Source of the DNA: Mesostigma viride
Lineage: Eukaryota; Streptophyta; Mesostigmatophyceae; Mesostigmatales; Mesostigmataceae
Reading direction: 5' to 3'
Length of the DNA stretch: 63,775 bases
Assembly: GCA_009746045.1 (NCBI GenBank)
Contig: RPFO01001820.1
Location: 1-63,775, forward strand
The notes beneath the pieces are model-generated. The model was given only the letters and a program-made list of their open reading frames with translations, was not told the origin of the DNA and made no database searches. A program made the translations under genes and the position numbers. Below are positions 36,041 through 47,466 of the stretch, in pieces (within the stretch, counting starts at the first letter, position 1; each line of letters begins with the position of its first letter).

Positions 36041-36453
36041 ACCAAACAGCCTTGCTCTAGGTGGGAGGCATCCCAGTGGGCTGGGCAGCCACGTGGTGGC
36101 TGACAGCAGGTCCTTCAGAGTTCAGACACACTCTGCTGGACAGGGGTCAGGGTGGAGTCACTCCCCTGGCTGAGAATTTCGCCTGGCTCTGTCATGGAGC
36201 TGCAGAAGAGTCTTAAGGACTTTGTAATGGGCCTTGGGTCTTCATGGAATGGACCCTGCAAGGGCAGCCCAAGTGTTGGCTCTAACAGGTTGCTGTACAT
36301 TTGTATATATTCTCTGTAACCAACCTGTTGCATGCTAATAAAATCCCTGGTTGTGTGACCATGTTGGACGTGGTTGCCAGGGGCCTCACTATGGGTTATA
36401 CTCCTTTATAATAAAACATAATCTTGTTATTGTCATGTCTTGTTGTTTGTGAT

Positions 36454-36669
36454 GCTCAGTTCCAGGAGCTGATCCAAACCTGGAGGATATGGGGTGGGGT
36501 TCGATTCCCCAGCTGACCTCAGCCTGGCATGTATGAATCCTGAGTTTATCCCTCAGTGAGGACATGGGCTCCCCATGTGTTGGCTAACATTTGTCAGGGC
36601 TCTCTCAGTCTTTGGAAGGATTTAAAAGATAAAGGAGGCTCCGTGGCGGGCGCCATATGAACGGGCGCC
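36454..36669 (+). other. 3' noncoding module of element A (tRNA-like arm and GGGCGCC pair)
   Basis: TGGGG-TTCGATT-CCCCA (36495-36511) has the exact geometry of a tRNA T-arm and includes a Pol III B-box-like GGTTCGATTCC. A perfect 4-bp D-arm-like stem GCTC-AGTTCCAG-GAGC (36454-36469) lies 25 bases upstream, as in a tRNA. Acceptor and anticodon stems do not pair properly, so it is a tRNA-like relic, not a tRNA gene. GGGCGCC occurs at 36648 and 36663. Element C has the T-arm and GGGCGCC pair at nearly the same spacing. Confidence 0.55.
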
Positions 36670-36977
36670 TGTGATAACTGGATGACCAGGAACTCACAAT
36701 AGTACGTTCATGGACTCCTCTATCCAAACTCCTCTGACTAAGTGAAGACCTAACTTTAATCTACACCAGGTTCCCAAAGAAAGGGTTGGGATGTCATGTG
36801 GGTCAGAGGGCAACCTTTGAACCAATGAGCAGGCCTAGCTAATATTTGGAGGCACCTCAGGTTCCAAAAGAAAAGGCAGGTCTGGTCTCTGGGAGGGATC
36901 AGATGTCTGAAGGCTTGTGGGGACAGTGGCTGATAGGTTCTCAGGCTGGTCCAAGCTCCAAAACAAGAAAGGGTTGG

Positions 36978-37631
36978 AGTTAGCATATTGGGGCACCAAT
37001 GTGCTAGATGGATGCAGGTTGAGGAGACCTTTCCAACGCCGTGTCAACCGCCTAGAACAGACAAGGGACTAGAAAGTTATCAAGTCCCGAAGTACTGCCG
37101 ACCGGTGGGCGAGGGCGGGGCACACTCAGGGCATAGTGGACAGGACACGTGGCAGGCCGTGCCTGCACAGGCTTAGCCTGTACTCTCACGTGACTGGGAC
37201 ACAGTGTACTGAGGGCTCAACGGTACTGTGGCTAGTAGAAGCAAGTAACCAGCCAGCAGGTCTGCAAGGATGTAAGTCCTTGCAGGACTGTGGCAGGTCC
37301 TGTGCTGTCCTAGACACAGGATAGCCAGAGATTCCTGTATGCTGCCTGCAACAAGGATGCAGGGCAGCGATACGAGGCTCTGGCAATGTAGCGTTGCCCA
37401 GCGTTGCTCATGACCGAGGAACAAGGATGGAACGAGGTTGCATATAGCTCGAGGCTCAACGAGGCAACGAGCGTCTTCACACACGAACCTTGGTCGTCAC
37501 GACGAGTGGCGAGCCTATCGAGGGTCGTAGGCCTGGTGTGAGGATAAAGGTTGCTAGCCAGCAGCCTAGGGTCATTCCAGCCGGCAAGGACCAGGAGCTC
37601 ACATGCTCTGCTGACGAGTTGCTGCGCAAAT
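36978..37631 (+). repeat. 3' LTR of element A
   Basis: Second LTR copy, preceded by the purine tract AAGAAAGGGTTGGAG. It interrupts the minus-strand element B pol at 37631/37632. Confidence 0.85.
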
Positions 37632-39268
37632 AAATCAGTGACCTGAGTCCAATGGGAGGGCAGCAAAGGAAAGTCTACACAGTTGGCCCCGATAATAGAG
37701 ACCTGGGCCTGGGTATCAATGAGGAGCCCACAATTCAGCGCCCTAGAGGTTAACAAGGAAGAGATGACTGCAGTGCTCGGGCCCAGCTGAGGGGGTACGC
37801 CTGCAGTCTGTGGTGGGCGGCGAAGGGAGCCTAACCCCATGTTATTGTCCCGGCACAGACCTAGAACAATCTTGCTGAGCAACCCACCACCCCGGCGAGG
37901 CTGACTAACGGCAGCCGGACCCTGGCTAACGGCAGGGGTAATGCCCTCCCTACTACCCTCGCGCAGGTCAGCAGGGGGCTCGCGAGCTAAGCTCTGCACA
38001 TCTGCAGCAAGTGCCACCAGATCACCGTCCTCCTCAACATGCTCATCGTCCTCTACCTCCCGAGCTTCGGCAGACATTTGCATAGGGTCAGAGGCAGGCA
38101 TGGGTAAAAGAGGGGCAATCACGTCACCTGGTGGAGGCCGCAAGAAGTTGTCCGCGTCCTCGTAGTAGTGCAGAAGGCGCTCCCACGCACTTGTGTTCGG
38201 TTGATAGTGCTTGAGCTTGCTCCACGGGATGTGGTGTTGCTTGTCCTGCAAGGAAACAACGGCCTTGCGCACACTCCCATCCACGGACACTACCGTGGCT
38301 GGACCATTCCACTGTCCCCTCTTTCCAAAGGGGCCCTCTTTATGCACCCAAACCAGGTCTCCTACACTATAGGCGGTAACCGGCCTACGTGTATCCCTTC
38401 GTACCAGGTTGGCAAATCTACCCTGCAGATGGCGTGCCCACTCCTCTTCTATCTCTGGTGGGTAGTGGCCGTGCTGCAATCCCTCAGCTGTTATCACCAC
38501 ATTGCGAGAAGGAATGGACAACAACACACGCCGATTAAGGCATGCACAAATCCGCAACGCCCACATGAGGCGGGCTGCATATGCTGAAAGGGATGCGTCA
38601 CCTTGTCTCCGTGCAGCTTGCTTGAATTCTTGCACGGCACGCTCCACTATACCCTGACCAGTGTGGTCCTCACGCCCAACTGTCTTGAGGCATTCAAATC
38701 CAGGCTGGCCCTCTAGACACGCGAACTGCCTGTCCATCTGTATTGACTCCAGTGGTGAGAAAAAGGACGAAGAGACATCAATGGCTTCTGCCAGGTCGGC
38801 GGCTGCCATATGACGCAAAGGAACTACAGCTACGTTGTGAGCATATCTATCTATTGCAATAAAGTATGGCATGTGTGCCCAGAACAGCACATCACCTACA
38901 ATTTCCCCCTTTCTCGCAGGTGGATGCTTTACATGGTGGCGAGGAGGCTTGGGGCCCGACGATTGACATTGTGGACAATTTTCGTAACACTCACGACATG
39001 CTTCCAGCATTGGCGCCCCACCAAAAGCCCTAGCAAACTTGTAAGCGTTTGTTCCATGGCCAAAGAAGATGTGAAACCGAGACGCACAGGCATACTTGAA
39101 AATTGGATCTGTGTTGATCAAGTTTGATATTGCCTTAACATCCGCAGCATCGGCCATAAAACTGCCTACATCGTCTACTGCCAGGAGCCTCCTATGCTCC
39201 ATAGCGCTGTCCTGCCCTGGGGCCTTCAGTTTTCCTGAGCATTGCGCACCCACGTGAACCGCTGGCGC
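37632..39268 (-). pseudogene. pol of element B: integrase and protease start, truncated
   Basis: In the same frame as gag after a TAG at 39271-39269, the frame runs APAVHVGAQCSGKLKAPGQD and on through a zinc-binding HHCC region (RFHIFFGHGTNAYKFARAF ... CRECYENCPQC). The integrase core has DVLFWAHMPYFIAIDR, IQMDRQFACLEG and TGQGIVERAVQEFKQ as its D, D and E segments. YSVGDLVWVHKEGPFGKRGQ is an integrase C-terminal part. After an acidic linker comes LLIDTQAQVSIIGAN, the retropepsin-like motif. The frame then runs into element A's LTR (FAQQLVSRAC is LTR sequence, not protein). RT and RNase H are absent. The order integrase then protease agrees with A and C. Confidence 0.75.
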
Positions 39269-40186
39269 CTAATAGGCCCAGCCTTGCCAACATTGTCCGC
39301 CTGGTTGGCAGCAGTCCGCGACTTGCAAAACCGGGCCTTGTGCCCTCAGTGGCTTATGGCACTTGCCACACAGGTTCGTCCCCAACGGGAAAGCCTTGTT
39401 GGCCTTGCAGGTCTCGCGGGTGTGACCAGTCCCCTGGCAGCGAGGACACTTCAGGCGCCCGTCACCGGCGCCAAAAACGGCCCTGATGGCAGGGCCATCG
39501 GCATTGACTGCTGGCGTCGGCTTCACGGCACCCTTGCCGGCCAGCTCCTGAGCAGCGCCACCGAGCGCCATGATCTCGCGGATGCAGGCGAAAGCAGCAG
39601 CCTTGCTCGCCAGCTTCTCCTTGGTCAGGACGGACGCCAGACTCTGCACGGTGCTTTCTGACATAGCACCGCTGCCAAGGGCCTTGCCCAAGAACAGGAC
39701 CACCGAAAAATCATCAGCAAATTTTAGATTGGTTTCTTCGAGCATCCGTTCGAAGGCCAGCGTGGCCTTGGCAGTGTCACCGGACACTTCGAACGTCAGA
39801 ATCTGCATGACGTCCTTGATGGACTTCACCAGCCCTGTCGGCGCGAGAAGCTCAGTGAGCCGCTCAAGGAACTGATTCCAGTCCCATGCCTTCTCCTGGG
39901 CGATCCGAATCAGGTCCCGCACCGCCTGCGGCCCTTTGCTGGCCAGTGGAGCCCCCCGCAAGATCCGAAAAATCTGCGCGGGAGTCTTCACTACCGTGCG
40001 GACTTTCTCCTCCCAGGCCTTGATTGCCCAGACAAAGTCACGGTTTTCCTTGTCCGTAGCCTTGTCGGCCAACGGCTCTGGCAGCATGCGAACCACCAGT
40101 TCGTGCTGTCGCAGCTCCTTGTAAGCATCGGCACCATCGCCAGTCAACTGAATGGCGTCCGTGTCGGAACGGGAACCGCGAGCCAT
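39269..40186 (-). CDS. gag of element B
   Basis: A 305-residue ORF from the ATG at 40186 (MARGSRSDTDAIQLTGDG), only 25 bases after the LTR end, so B has no ORF0. The capsid-like helical part (AYKELRQHELVVRMLPEPLA ... KAWDWNQFLERLTELLAPTG ... VSGDTAKATLAFERMLEET) resembles UBN2/Ty1-type gag. A zinc knuckle CPRCQGTGHTRETC follows, with a second cysteine pair CGKCHKPL. The TAG stop (39271-39269) is in frame with pol. The frame is intact although the element is truncated. Confidence 0.75.
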   Translation of the reverse strand: MARGSRSDTDAIQLTGDGADAYKELRQHELVVRMLPEPLADKATDKENRDFVWAIKAWEEKVRTVVKTPAQIFRILRGAPLASKGPQAVRDLIRIAQEKAWDWNQFLERLTELLAPTGLVKSIKDVMQILTFEVSGDTAKATLAFERMLEETNLKFADDFSVVLFLGKALGSGAMSESTVQSLASVLTKEKLASKAAAFACIREIMALGGAAQELAGKGAVKPTPAVNADGPAIRAVFGAGDGRLKCPRCQGTGHTRETCKANKAFPLGTNLCGKCHKPLRAQGPVLQVADCCQPGGQCWQGWAY

Positions 40187-40716
40187 TGTAAATAGCAGCT
40201 TTTGAGTACGAGTTGAGATTGAGAATGATGCTTGCAAGAATGCGGCACCAGGTGCCTGGGTTTATTATCAATTTATATGGTTACAAGTCATGTGTGCAAC
40301 CCCAAGATTGCGATAGGCCTTATCGTCATTGCACCAATCACATTTCATGTGCATTAGCGATTTCCAAGAGGCACACTGAACTAGCGTTACGCCAGCGTTG
40401 CACAATGCTTCTAGACGCTTCTAGAACCATTTACAAATATCCATTAGCAGGGAATATTGCCGTATTCGTCTGCCCGCTGAAGGGGTGTTTTATCTCATCA
40501 ATCCTTGGCACGACTTCAACAGCCTGACCGACAGTCAGTGCTCAACAGTCAGCGCGACCATTAGTTATAATGCATCAGCTTGGCTATACTGCCACCATGG
40601 TCATGTACACAAGCTGTGTGCAGCAATTGTGAGTATTGTTTCACAGATTTACATTCCATTATGCATGCACCAGTTTATACACGCATTTCGGTCAAGCAAC
40701 AGATTGCAACTCTCCC

Positions 40717-40749
40717 TCCCTCCCTCCCTCCATCCATCCATCCATCCAT

Positions 40750-40785
<36 letters not shown>

Positions 40786-40843
40786 CCATCCATCCATCCA
40801 TCCATCCATCCATCCATCCATCCATCCATCCATCAAAACATTG
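40717..40843. repeat. (CATC)n/(CCTC)n microsatellite
   Basis: CCTCCCTCCCTC followed by about 28 CATC units with one CGTC. The [11 protein letters not shown] ORFs over it are artefacts. Confidence 0.95.
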
Positions 40844-40859
40844 AATACTCAGTGAAGCA

Positions 40860-41533
40860 TTACCATCCTAAACGGTTTGGCATCTAGGCTGCAAACATGA
40901 AAAACCTTCAGACATGGTGGGTTGACATAGCTCCAAACATGTGGGTCGATAGGGCTATAAACAAGGGGTTGACTAGGGTACGGAAGTGAGGGTACATAGG
41001 GCTCCGACGTGTGGGTTGACAGGGTTCCAAAATACATTGATGCAGTGTTTAAATATTCCGACCTATTCGGTGAATTATTCGGTGTTTGCAGGCCCGAGGA
41101 CCGAATCGTATACATACGCCACCTTATATTCGGGGTACCAAGCGTGCTGCGCTGCAGGAACAGCAGCCCAGAAGCCAAAGTGTAACCCAACAGCTGCCAC
41201 GTGGCATATACACGCTGACGTGCAGCATGTGCAGCGACGTTGCCTTTGCCTGCCTGGCACGGTGCATGCATCGAGTGCAGCCATTCTCATGTGCGATGAC
41301 AGGTGAATAAAAACACGTAGGACACAAATGCCTAGAATTGGCAAAGTAGCAAGCTTGTAAAACGGGGTGTAAGTTATTTCTTGGCTGTATAACTTCTTTG
41401 TCCAAAAAGAATAGTAACTACCGGGCTGATTGTTTATTGTTGATTTGGGCGCTTAGCATCTTAGACTGCGGAATATTTGTTTGCGGGTGCAGTCCTACAA
41501 AAGCCACCAGGCACGGGAAAAAGGAACACGTGT
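40860..41533. other. Noncoding region, nothing coding recognised
   Basis: Contains degenerate copies of the phrase CTCCAAACATGTGGGT (about 40931 and similar at 41005), which forms the tandem array at 49.2 kb, and TGCCACGTGGCA (about 41196). No protein-like frame. Confidence 0.4.
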
Positions 41534-41659
41534 TTCATACACCCGTTTGCTCACCATAGTCACCAGCATCTTTGTTAAAACAATAAGTAGATGCATATAG
41601 ACAGGTAGCGGTTACAGAACCGCTATTAAGAACTCCAGAGGCATGACTCGCGATTACCC
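41534..41659. repeat. Mosaic module a (second copy 42109-42234)
   Basis: 126 bases, same length in both copies, with an internal hairpin TAGCGGTTACAGAACCGCTA. In copy 2 it abuts module c with a 2-base overlap. Confidence 0.8.
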
Positions 41660-41696
41660 GCGCAGACCAGGCCACCAAAGAGGGTGGGTGGGTGGG

Positions 41697-41838
41697 ACAA
41701 GAAAAAAGACCACAACAATGTCACTACGCCGCCAAAGTAGTCAAACTGCACTAGCACGGGGCTGACATCAGCAACCGAGCTTAACTTAACATGTCAACCT
41801 GAGAATGTAGCGACACCTACCGTACCACAAAAACAACA
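41697..41838. repeat. Mosaic module b (second copy 44826-44967)
   Basis: 142 bases in both copies (ACAAGAAAAAAGACCACAAC to CACAAAAACAACA). It is followed by module c at 41838 but by module d at 44967. Confidence 0.8.
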
Positions 41839-42110
41839 ACCAATCAAATACCCTTTCCGAAAGGTTCTAATTATCATTCGACATACCGGTTCAACAAACC
41901 CGGCCCTGTCAAACTTTAAGCATAAGATTGTTTCGAGATTGTAGTACAATAGGGCCACTGCCCCTACTAACAATTCCAGGTCGCCAGCCATTAGCCAAAT
42001 CCGGTTACATCTGCCAAACCCGCCCGGTTCAGCCGACCATCCAGGCGGCTTCCGTGAGCGGCCTTATTCCCCGCCTCACTTCGAGAAACTCTTTTCAAAG
42101 AAATCCGATT
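41838..42110. repeat. Mosaic module c (second copy 48076-48348)
   Basis: 273 bases in both copies (AACCAATCAAATACCC to AAAGAAATCCGATT). Preceded by b here and by f at 48076. Confidence 0.8.
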
Positions 42111-42234
42111 CATACACCCGTTTGCTCACCATAGTCACCAGCATCTTTGTTAAAACAATAAGTAGATGCATATAGACAGGTAGCGGTTACAGAACCGCTA
42201 TTAAGAACTCCAGAGGCATGACTCGCGATTACCC

Positions 42235-44825
42235 AACCTCCCCTTCCTGGCCCTCCGGTCCGCTAAAGAAGCACCATTTCCTTTCCCGTCAAAAGCTGTC
42301 CTGTCGCGATGGGCGCTCTCCGTTGCCAGAAAACAGATTTAATTCCCAGCGACTGTGAATGCACAAAAATTCATGCACTGTCGATCGACACAGCTCGCAT
42401 TTTTGACCCCACTCGGGGGCCCCCGCTGACCTCGTTGCCGACCTCTTCTCTGGTCCGCTAAGGGGTGCTGTCGCGGAACACAAAGTCAAAGCAAAAGCTG
42501 CTGACTGGCACCGCTGATTCCAGCCGACGCCCAGTTTTACAACTTTTTTGAAGAGCAACCAACTTAGTGCCGAGCACATAAACACTCCTTCCGTACAAAA
42601 CAATGGAAATACCACTGAATACGAAATCAAGTTGATTTTCAGCCCTTGCCTCCTGCGCCAAGGCTCCGTGTCCCACAATGGTGACTTAAATTTTTTACCC
42701 CCCCGAGCCGCGACGGCCCTCAAGCCAAGCCCAACCCGGAATGCAAGCATTTCCAGGTACGAGACAACTCAAAGGCAGGCCAGCCTGCCGACAGCCCAAC
42801 CCGAGGCGCAAGCATCCCCAGGTACGGAACCATCAAGCAAGCTAGCCCTTGTCCAACCCGGCCAGCTGGCCGTTTCTTTCAAACAAACCAGCCATTAATT
42901 AAATAATGCATCAGCCCCCGCTTCGCATTTAAACCCCGATCACCCGGACATTAATTCCGGGCCAGTGGCAGCCATGAATCCCAACCGCCTTAACCCCTAA
43001 ATGGTCTGGCTGCCGATTTTCCGCCTAAAACTGAGTTACAGCCGACACGTCGGCCCCTTCTCGGGGGACCAAATGCCGCGAAAACTATTGAGAATTAGGA
43101 AAAGTTTAGCTGAGAAGATCGAAAGTTTATAATTTTCCTCACAGCATGGTACTAGGGTTTGCATACTTCTGACAAAGTTATAGAGGTGTTCTGGCCGGTC
43201 AAAGTACAAGGGGTCAGGGTACTTTTTCACGTACAACGTGCATTCCGGAAAACGACGACCTGGCCATGGCGGCTTGCGCCCACGCATGGCATTTACGTTT
43301 TCGTTCGAATTTTCTGACCAAACTCAGGAAATTGATTTTATACGTCCTAAAGATGATACAGGCCAATTTTTGGTTCGCGGGAATGCCATTTTATAGGTGT
43401 CGGCAGCGTTCTTGCTGGAAAAAACTGCGATCAGGCCGGACGATAGAAACGTTGACAGCAATACCTTTCCGGCGTATTTTAAAGGATATATTGGTTTCTT
43501 TGTACTTTTTATGATACATGGTAGTCGTAAACGTGCAAGGGTGGCCAGAAATCGCCGAATCCAGCGACCATGCTGCACAACTTTGGTGTTCCGAAATGCG
43601 CCATTTTGCGGCCACCGCCTGGGCCAAGGTAACGCCATCCATGCCTGGTAAAGCTTAATCATCGTTTTCCTATCGATGTTTGACGTTTATATATACGTTC
43701 TAGCTTGTGTAGCACATTCTTTTTGCATTATTCATGCTCTTTCTTGACCCTGGCCTGGCCCCTTTCTAAAACACCCTTCTTAGATGCTTCCCTCAGTCAG
43801 TTGACCTGCCACAGGGTGATGGTGATAAGTTTTAGAGGCTGTATGGGTTTGAATACCTCCATATATGTTTGTTATACATTTCCCACACACATATTGCATG
43901 AGTGTGAGGCAGTTGGCTGGTCTCTGTGGCATCATCAAGCATGTAACCGGTGAGTAGAAGCTTCCCATTGTCAGCATGTGCCACCAGGTGTGCTGGCCAT
44001 CACCTGGCAAGCTATAGCAGCTTAGGCCTAGTTTATCCTTGCTAGGGCAGGCTGAAATAGGCTTAAAATCACTAGTTTGTTGGTGGCTGCCTCCTAGAAT
44101 GCATGCCTTGCGTAGGGTATCCGTACCACGTTACCTACGTGCATGGACAAGGTGGCACCTGCACATAGGTGCCATGTAAGGGCAGTGTGATGATGCAGTT
44201 ATGTTTCCCCATCATTGTGGAAGGGAAATGTATTGTGTGGCATGGTTGGGGGCCATATTAGTAGGTATTAGTAGGTAGTATGCCCACTCCTACCCCCTTG
44301 GTTGCTTTTTACCAACGGTACCCCTATGGGCTGTACTGGGTGTAACTGCTGGTATACCCACCCAAATGATGACCCCAATGGCTCAAACTGTTCAGCAACT
44401 AATTGTTTATCATCCCTGAAGTGGTAGGTGCCTAGCTCTTACAACATAATTCAAAATGCACATTCTACCAAAAATGAAAACGCTCGTCTTGACCCCCCTG
44501 ACTTTGACGGCAGTTATACATGGCCTACCCTGCATATATGTAAGGTTGTGATATACCAACCCGAAGGGCAACTCATGGACATGCTTGGCCCCCAAGGACA
44601 GCCATTGGATATGGGTGGGTTGGATGGCATCTGGTTTGCAAAATTGTGAAGTTACAGCCGATGCATCGGCAGTATTTCTGCCCATTTAGGGGTTAAGCAG
44701 CCAGGGATCATGGATGCCGGAAATTTGGTTAACAAATTTTAGCCCCGCACCCATGCTGAGCGCAAGGCTGGTGAGGCACTTCTTGTACCGCCATAGCCTC
44801 AGCCGTCGGCGCTCAGCCAACGTTT
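42235..44825. other. Long noncoding stretch, nothing recognised
   Basis: About 2.6 kb of ordinary composition with only short overlapping ORFs and no protein-like frame, domain or repeat array that I can support. Confidence 0.4.
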
Positions 44826-44966
44826 ACAAGAAAAAAGACCACAACAATGTCACTACGCCGCCAAAGTAGTCAAACTGCACTAGCACGGGGCTGACATCAG
44901 CAACCGAGCTTAACTTAACATGTCAACCTGAGAATGTAGCGACACCTACCGTACCACAAAAACAAC

Positions 44967-45091
44967 ATTAAGATCACTCAGCTCCCAAGAAGACCAGCAT
45001 TTGATTGAATACAATAAGTGGAGCCCTGCCACAAATGCAGCAGTTAACAGTGGCCTTAAGGTTTCTCAATCCGCACGCGGAAGCAAGAAGC
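44967..45091. repeat. Mosaic module d (second copy 46503-46627)
   Basis: 125 bases in both copies (ATTAAGATCACTCAGCTCC to GGAAGCAAGAAGC). Preceded by b here and by f at 46503. Confidence 0.8.
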
Positions 45092-45107
45092 AGGGTGGGA
45101 GGGAGGG

Positions 45108-45270
45108 GAAAGAAACAATTGCGGATCATTGCCTGCCTAGCTTGCTTAAGGCATGGCCCGCCGACACACAAGCTGACATCATCCTAAATTAATTAACACC
45201 GGCATGCGTCACACACCGGCCTGAACAGTGCTGAAAACGCCACTACAAACAGCGTGGCCACGCACCCCCA
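45108..45270. repeat. Mosaic module e (second copy 47467-47629)
   Basis: 163 bases in both copies (GAAAGAAACAATTGCGGATC to GGCCACGCACCCCCA). Followed by unrelated DNA here and by module f at 47629. Confidence 0.8.
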
Positions 45271-45424
45271 CATTACAATTCGTTCAAGTGGCCCGCCGGA
45301 GCGGCTGTACAATTTTTCCCAGTGAGCGCGCTGCCAAGTGTACTTGTGGGCAAATTTTTAGGTGCCCCGTCACTTCGAGGTACTAAAAATTAGGCTACGG
45401 TACGAATTCAGCGAATTTCAGCGA

Positions 45425-45900
45425 ATTTTCAGTCGAACCAAAGGAAGTGACGCCAACTACCAAAAAGTTTCCGTTACGAATTTTCAGCCCAACACTCGCG
45501 CAAAATGAAGTGACGGCAACTACCAAAAAGTTTCCGTTACGAATTTTCACTCCCACACGTTTGCACAAAAGGAAGTGACGGCAACTACCAAAAAGTTTCC
45601 GTTACGAATTTTCAGTCCCACACTTCGCGCAAATTTTAGTAGGGCTGCACGCAAGCTACCTTTCAAAATTTTGCGCTAGTATGGAACGCATTTCATTCGT
45701 CTGGAGGAACGCTGCCCGCCAACTACCCCCGTTCAGAAAGTTCCGCCGAAATTTACCCGAGATTTGGAAATCTGAACGTCCGCGCAAATTTTAGTAGGGC
45801 TGCACGCAAGCTACCTTTCAAAATTTTGCGCAAGTATGGAACGCAATTCATTCGTCCGGAGGAATGCTGCTCGTCAACTGCCCCCGTTCAGAAAGTTGCG
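45425..45900. repeat. Tandem repeats with GGAAGTGACGGCAACTACC
   Basis: Three ~63-base units (GAAGTGACG-CAACTACC-AAAAAGTTTCCGTTACGAA) span about 45442-45625. They run into a ~165-base unit, CGCGCAAATTTTAGTAGGGC ... AAAGTT, present twice (about 45622 and 45783). Noncoding. Confidence 0.65.
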
Positions 45901-46055
45901 CCGAACTTTACTTGAGATTTGAAAATCTGAACGTGCGGTTGGAGTTTCGCGGGGAAACCCAAGTTCCCAAGTAATTCACCAATGACGCGCTTCGAACACT
46001 TGTCCGCTAAAACCTAAGCAGCCGCTCCGGCTGGCCACTTAAACGAAACTTGATG

Positions 46056-46503
46056 AGGCTAGTGCGTTAACCGTACAGGTAGTTGTACAAGGTTCCCAAG
46101 ACTGACAACCATAAAACGCGCCCATCGACCCCTTGGGCCGGTCCGAATCCACTATACAATAATTAATCACGACTCACTAAATAACCCAAATCAGCCAAAG
46201 ATTCGGTAAGCAACCAGCCGACCCTACAGGTCCCCACCTAACCTCAGCTGGTGCAACCAAACACGAATCTTTGCAAGTGAAGTCGTATAAAACCTACAAT
46301 TAATTTTCTCGGACCGCTAATTAATAGCCACCGACCCTTATAAACAACCGGGTCATCCAAGGAAAATTCGGGCGAGCAGGAAACCCTTTGTATAGATCGA
46401 ATTAGTCAGCCCATGTCGCAGACAGCCTTCCACATCCAGGCCAAGGCATGGCGGCCTTATCTTTCCCGCATGCGTTAATTAAACTATATTCAGAGAAAAC
46501 CGA
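46056..46503. repeat. Mosaic module f (second copy 47629-48076)
   Basis: 448 bases in both copies (AGGCTAGTGCGTTAACCG to CAGAGAAAACCGA). At least one base differs (TTGTATAGATC versus TTGTACAGATC), so the copies are not one sequence read twice. Followed by d here, by c at 48076. Confidence 0.8.
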
Positions 46504-46627
46504 TTAAGATCACTCAGCTCCCAAGAAGACCAGCATTTGATTGAATACAATAAGTGGAGCCCTGCCACAAATGCAGCAGTTAACAGTGGCCTTAAGGTTT
46601 CTCAATCCGCACGCGGAAGCAAGAAGC

Positions 46628-47466
46628 CTCCACCCAATTACCCCCCCTGGCGCCAACCCCATTGCGCCGATTAAACTCATGACCACCGTGCGCGAAAGAG
46701 CGTGTCGCAACATCTTAAATGGCGACTCAGCCCGCGCTAGGCTATATTAACCCCCGCAGGGGCCCGCTGGTTACAATGCGACACAAGCCGGTGACCACCC
46801 CAAAAGCAAGCCCTCAAAAAGAGCCAGCATTTCGCAATTCCGGAACCGTCCAAAAAGGAAAGAGGTTTTACGACACCATAATAGACTGAGCCGCGCAGCA
46901 GGTGCTGAGACGAAAAGGAACGACAAAGGTCTGGCGTAGCCTCGCCTCCCTGAGACGCCCTCCCCAACTCGAGTCTCGCAATAGGGAAATTTCTAGCTTC
47001 GGAGCGCAACTTTCGCGCGGCTCCTATTGTCCCCAACCACCCCTCCTCGGCAGGGGCAGCTGGACAACTGACCTGCCGCCACAAAAAATATTTTATGACA
47101 AAAAAAGGTCGTTGCTGACAGGAACCTGGTTCGGGACCTTTTGAGTCCAGGTCACGTCCCACGCACCATCGCAAGGTGGCAAGCCTGCGATGTGACACTA
47201 GAGCTGTTTTAGAACCTTATAAACAGCTCCGCCGAAGCTGGCCAAACCGCCGGAGTAGCGCCCCATCCTTCGCCCATGTCAAAAAGACCCGCAGCCGGGG
47301 AAAACGACATGGGGGTAAATTTAAATTTTCTTTCCGTTGCACGACCAACTATACTATGCTTGGTCGAACAACTTAGCGGTTGTGCCACCATCTGCCTCGG
47401 CTACAAGACAGATGCAACCCGCGCTAGAATGTGCAATTTTGCACAGGCGGCCATTGCCGCCATTCT
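46628..47466. other. Noncoding spacer between mosaic modules
   Basis: About 840 bases with no protein-like frame and no repeat that I could match within the window. Confidence 0.35.

Larger units (their letters stand above)
29242..37631 (+). mobile_element. LTR retroelement A, copia-like family, frame-damaged
   Basis: Bounded by 654-base LTRs (29242-29895 and 36978-37631) that differ at only a few positions. Internal order is ORF0, gag, integrase, retropepsin-like motif, reverse transcriptase, RNase H. The 3' noncoding module and a purine tract (AAGAAAGGGTTGGAG) follow, directly before the 3' LTR. The LTR starts AGTTAGC and ends CAAAT, and CGTACTATTG follows the 5' LTR. No target-site duplication is seen: the left flank is the palindrome end GGATC, the right flank is AAATC inside element B. 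Confidence 0.85.
37632..40214 (-). mobile_element. LTR retroelement B, truncated, minus strand
   Basis: A third member of the same family. On the minus strand it has an LTR end ...CTCAACT followed by CGTACTCAAAAGC (junction at 40211), then gag, an in-frame TAG, integrase and the start of the protease motif. It is then cut by the 3' LTR of element A. The missing RT/RNaseH half is not found at the other side of element A. The outer edge of its 5' LTR (right of 40214) could not be placed. Confidence 0.75.

Noticed and set aside
36450-36520. A tRNA gene near the TTCGATT hairpin of element A
   Set aside because: T-arm and D-arm stems are good, but acceptor and anticodon stems do not pair, so I report it only as tRNA-like.
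37310-37631. C-terminal part of the element B ORF (FAQQLVSRAC...)
   Set aside because: This is the element A LTR read through; the same peptide appears at the other LTR (29574-29912).
40485-40887. [11 protein letters not shown] repeat proteins
   Set aside because: Pure translation of the CATC microsatellite.
46700-47400. Possible organelle-derived protein genes in the mosaic region
   Set aside because: No ORF there has protein-like composition or a recognisable organelle domain. Organelle origin of the modules remains only one hypothesis.
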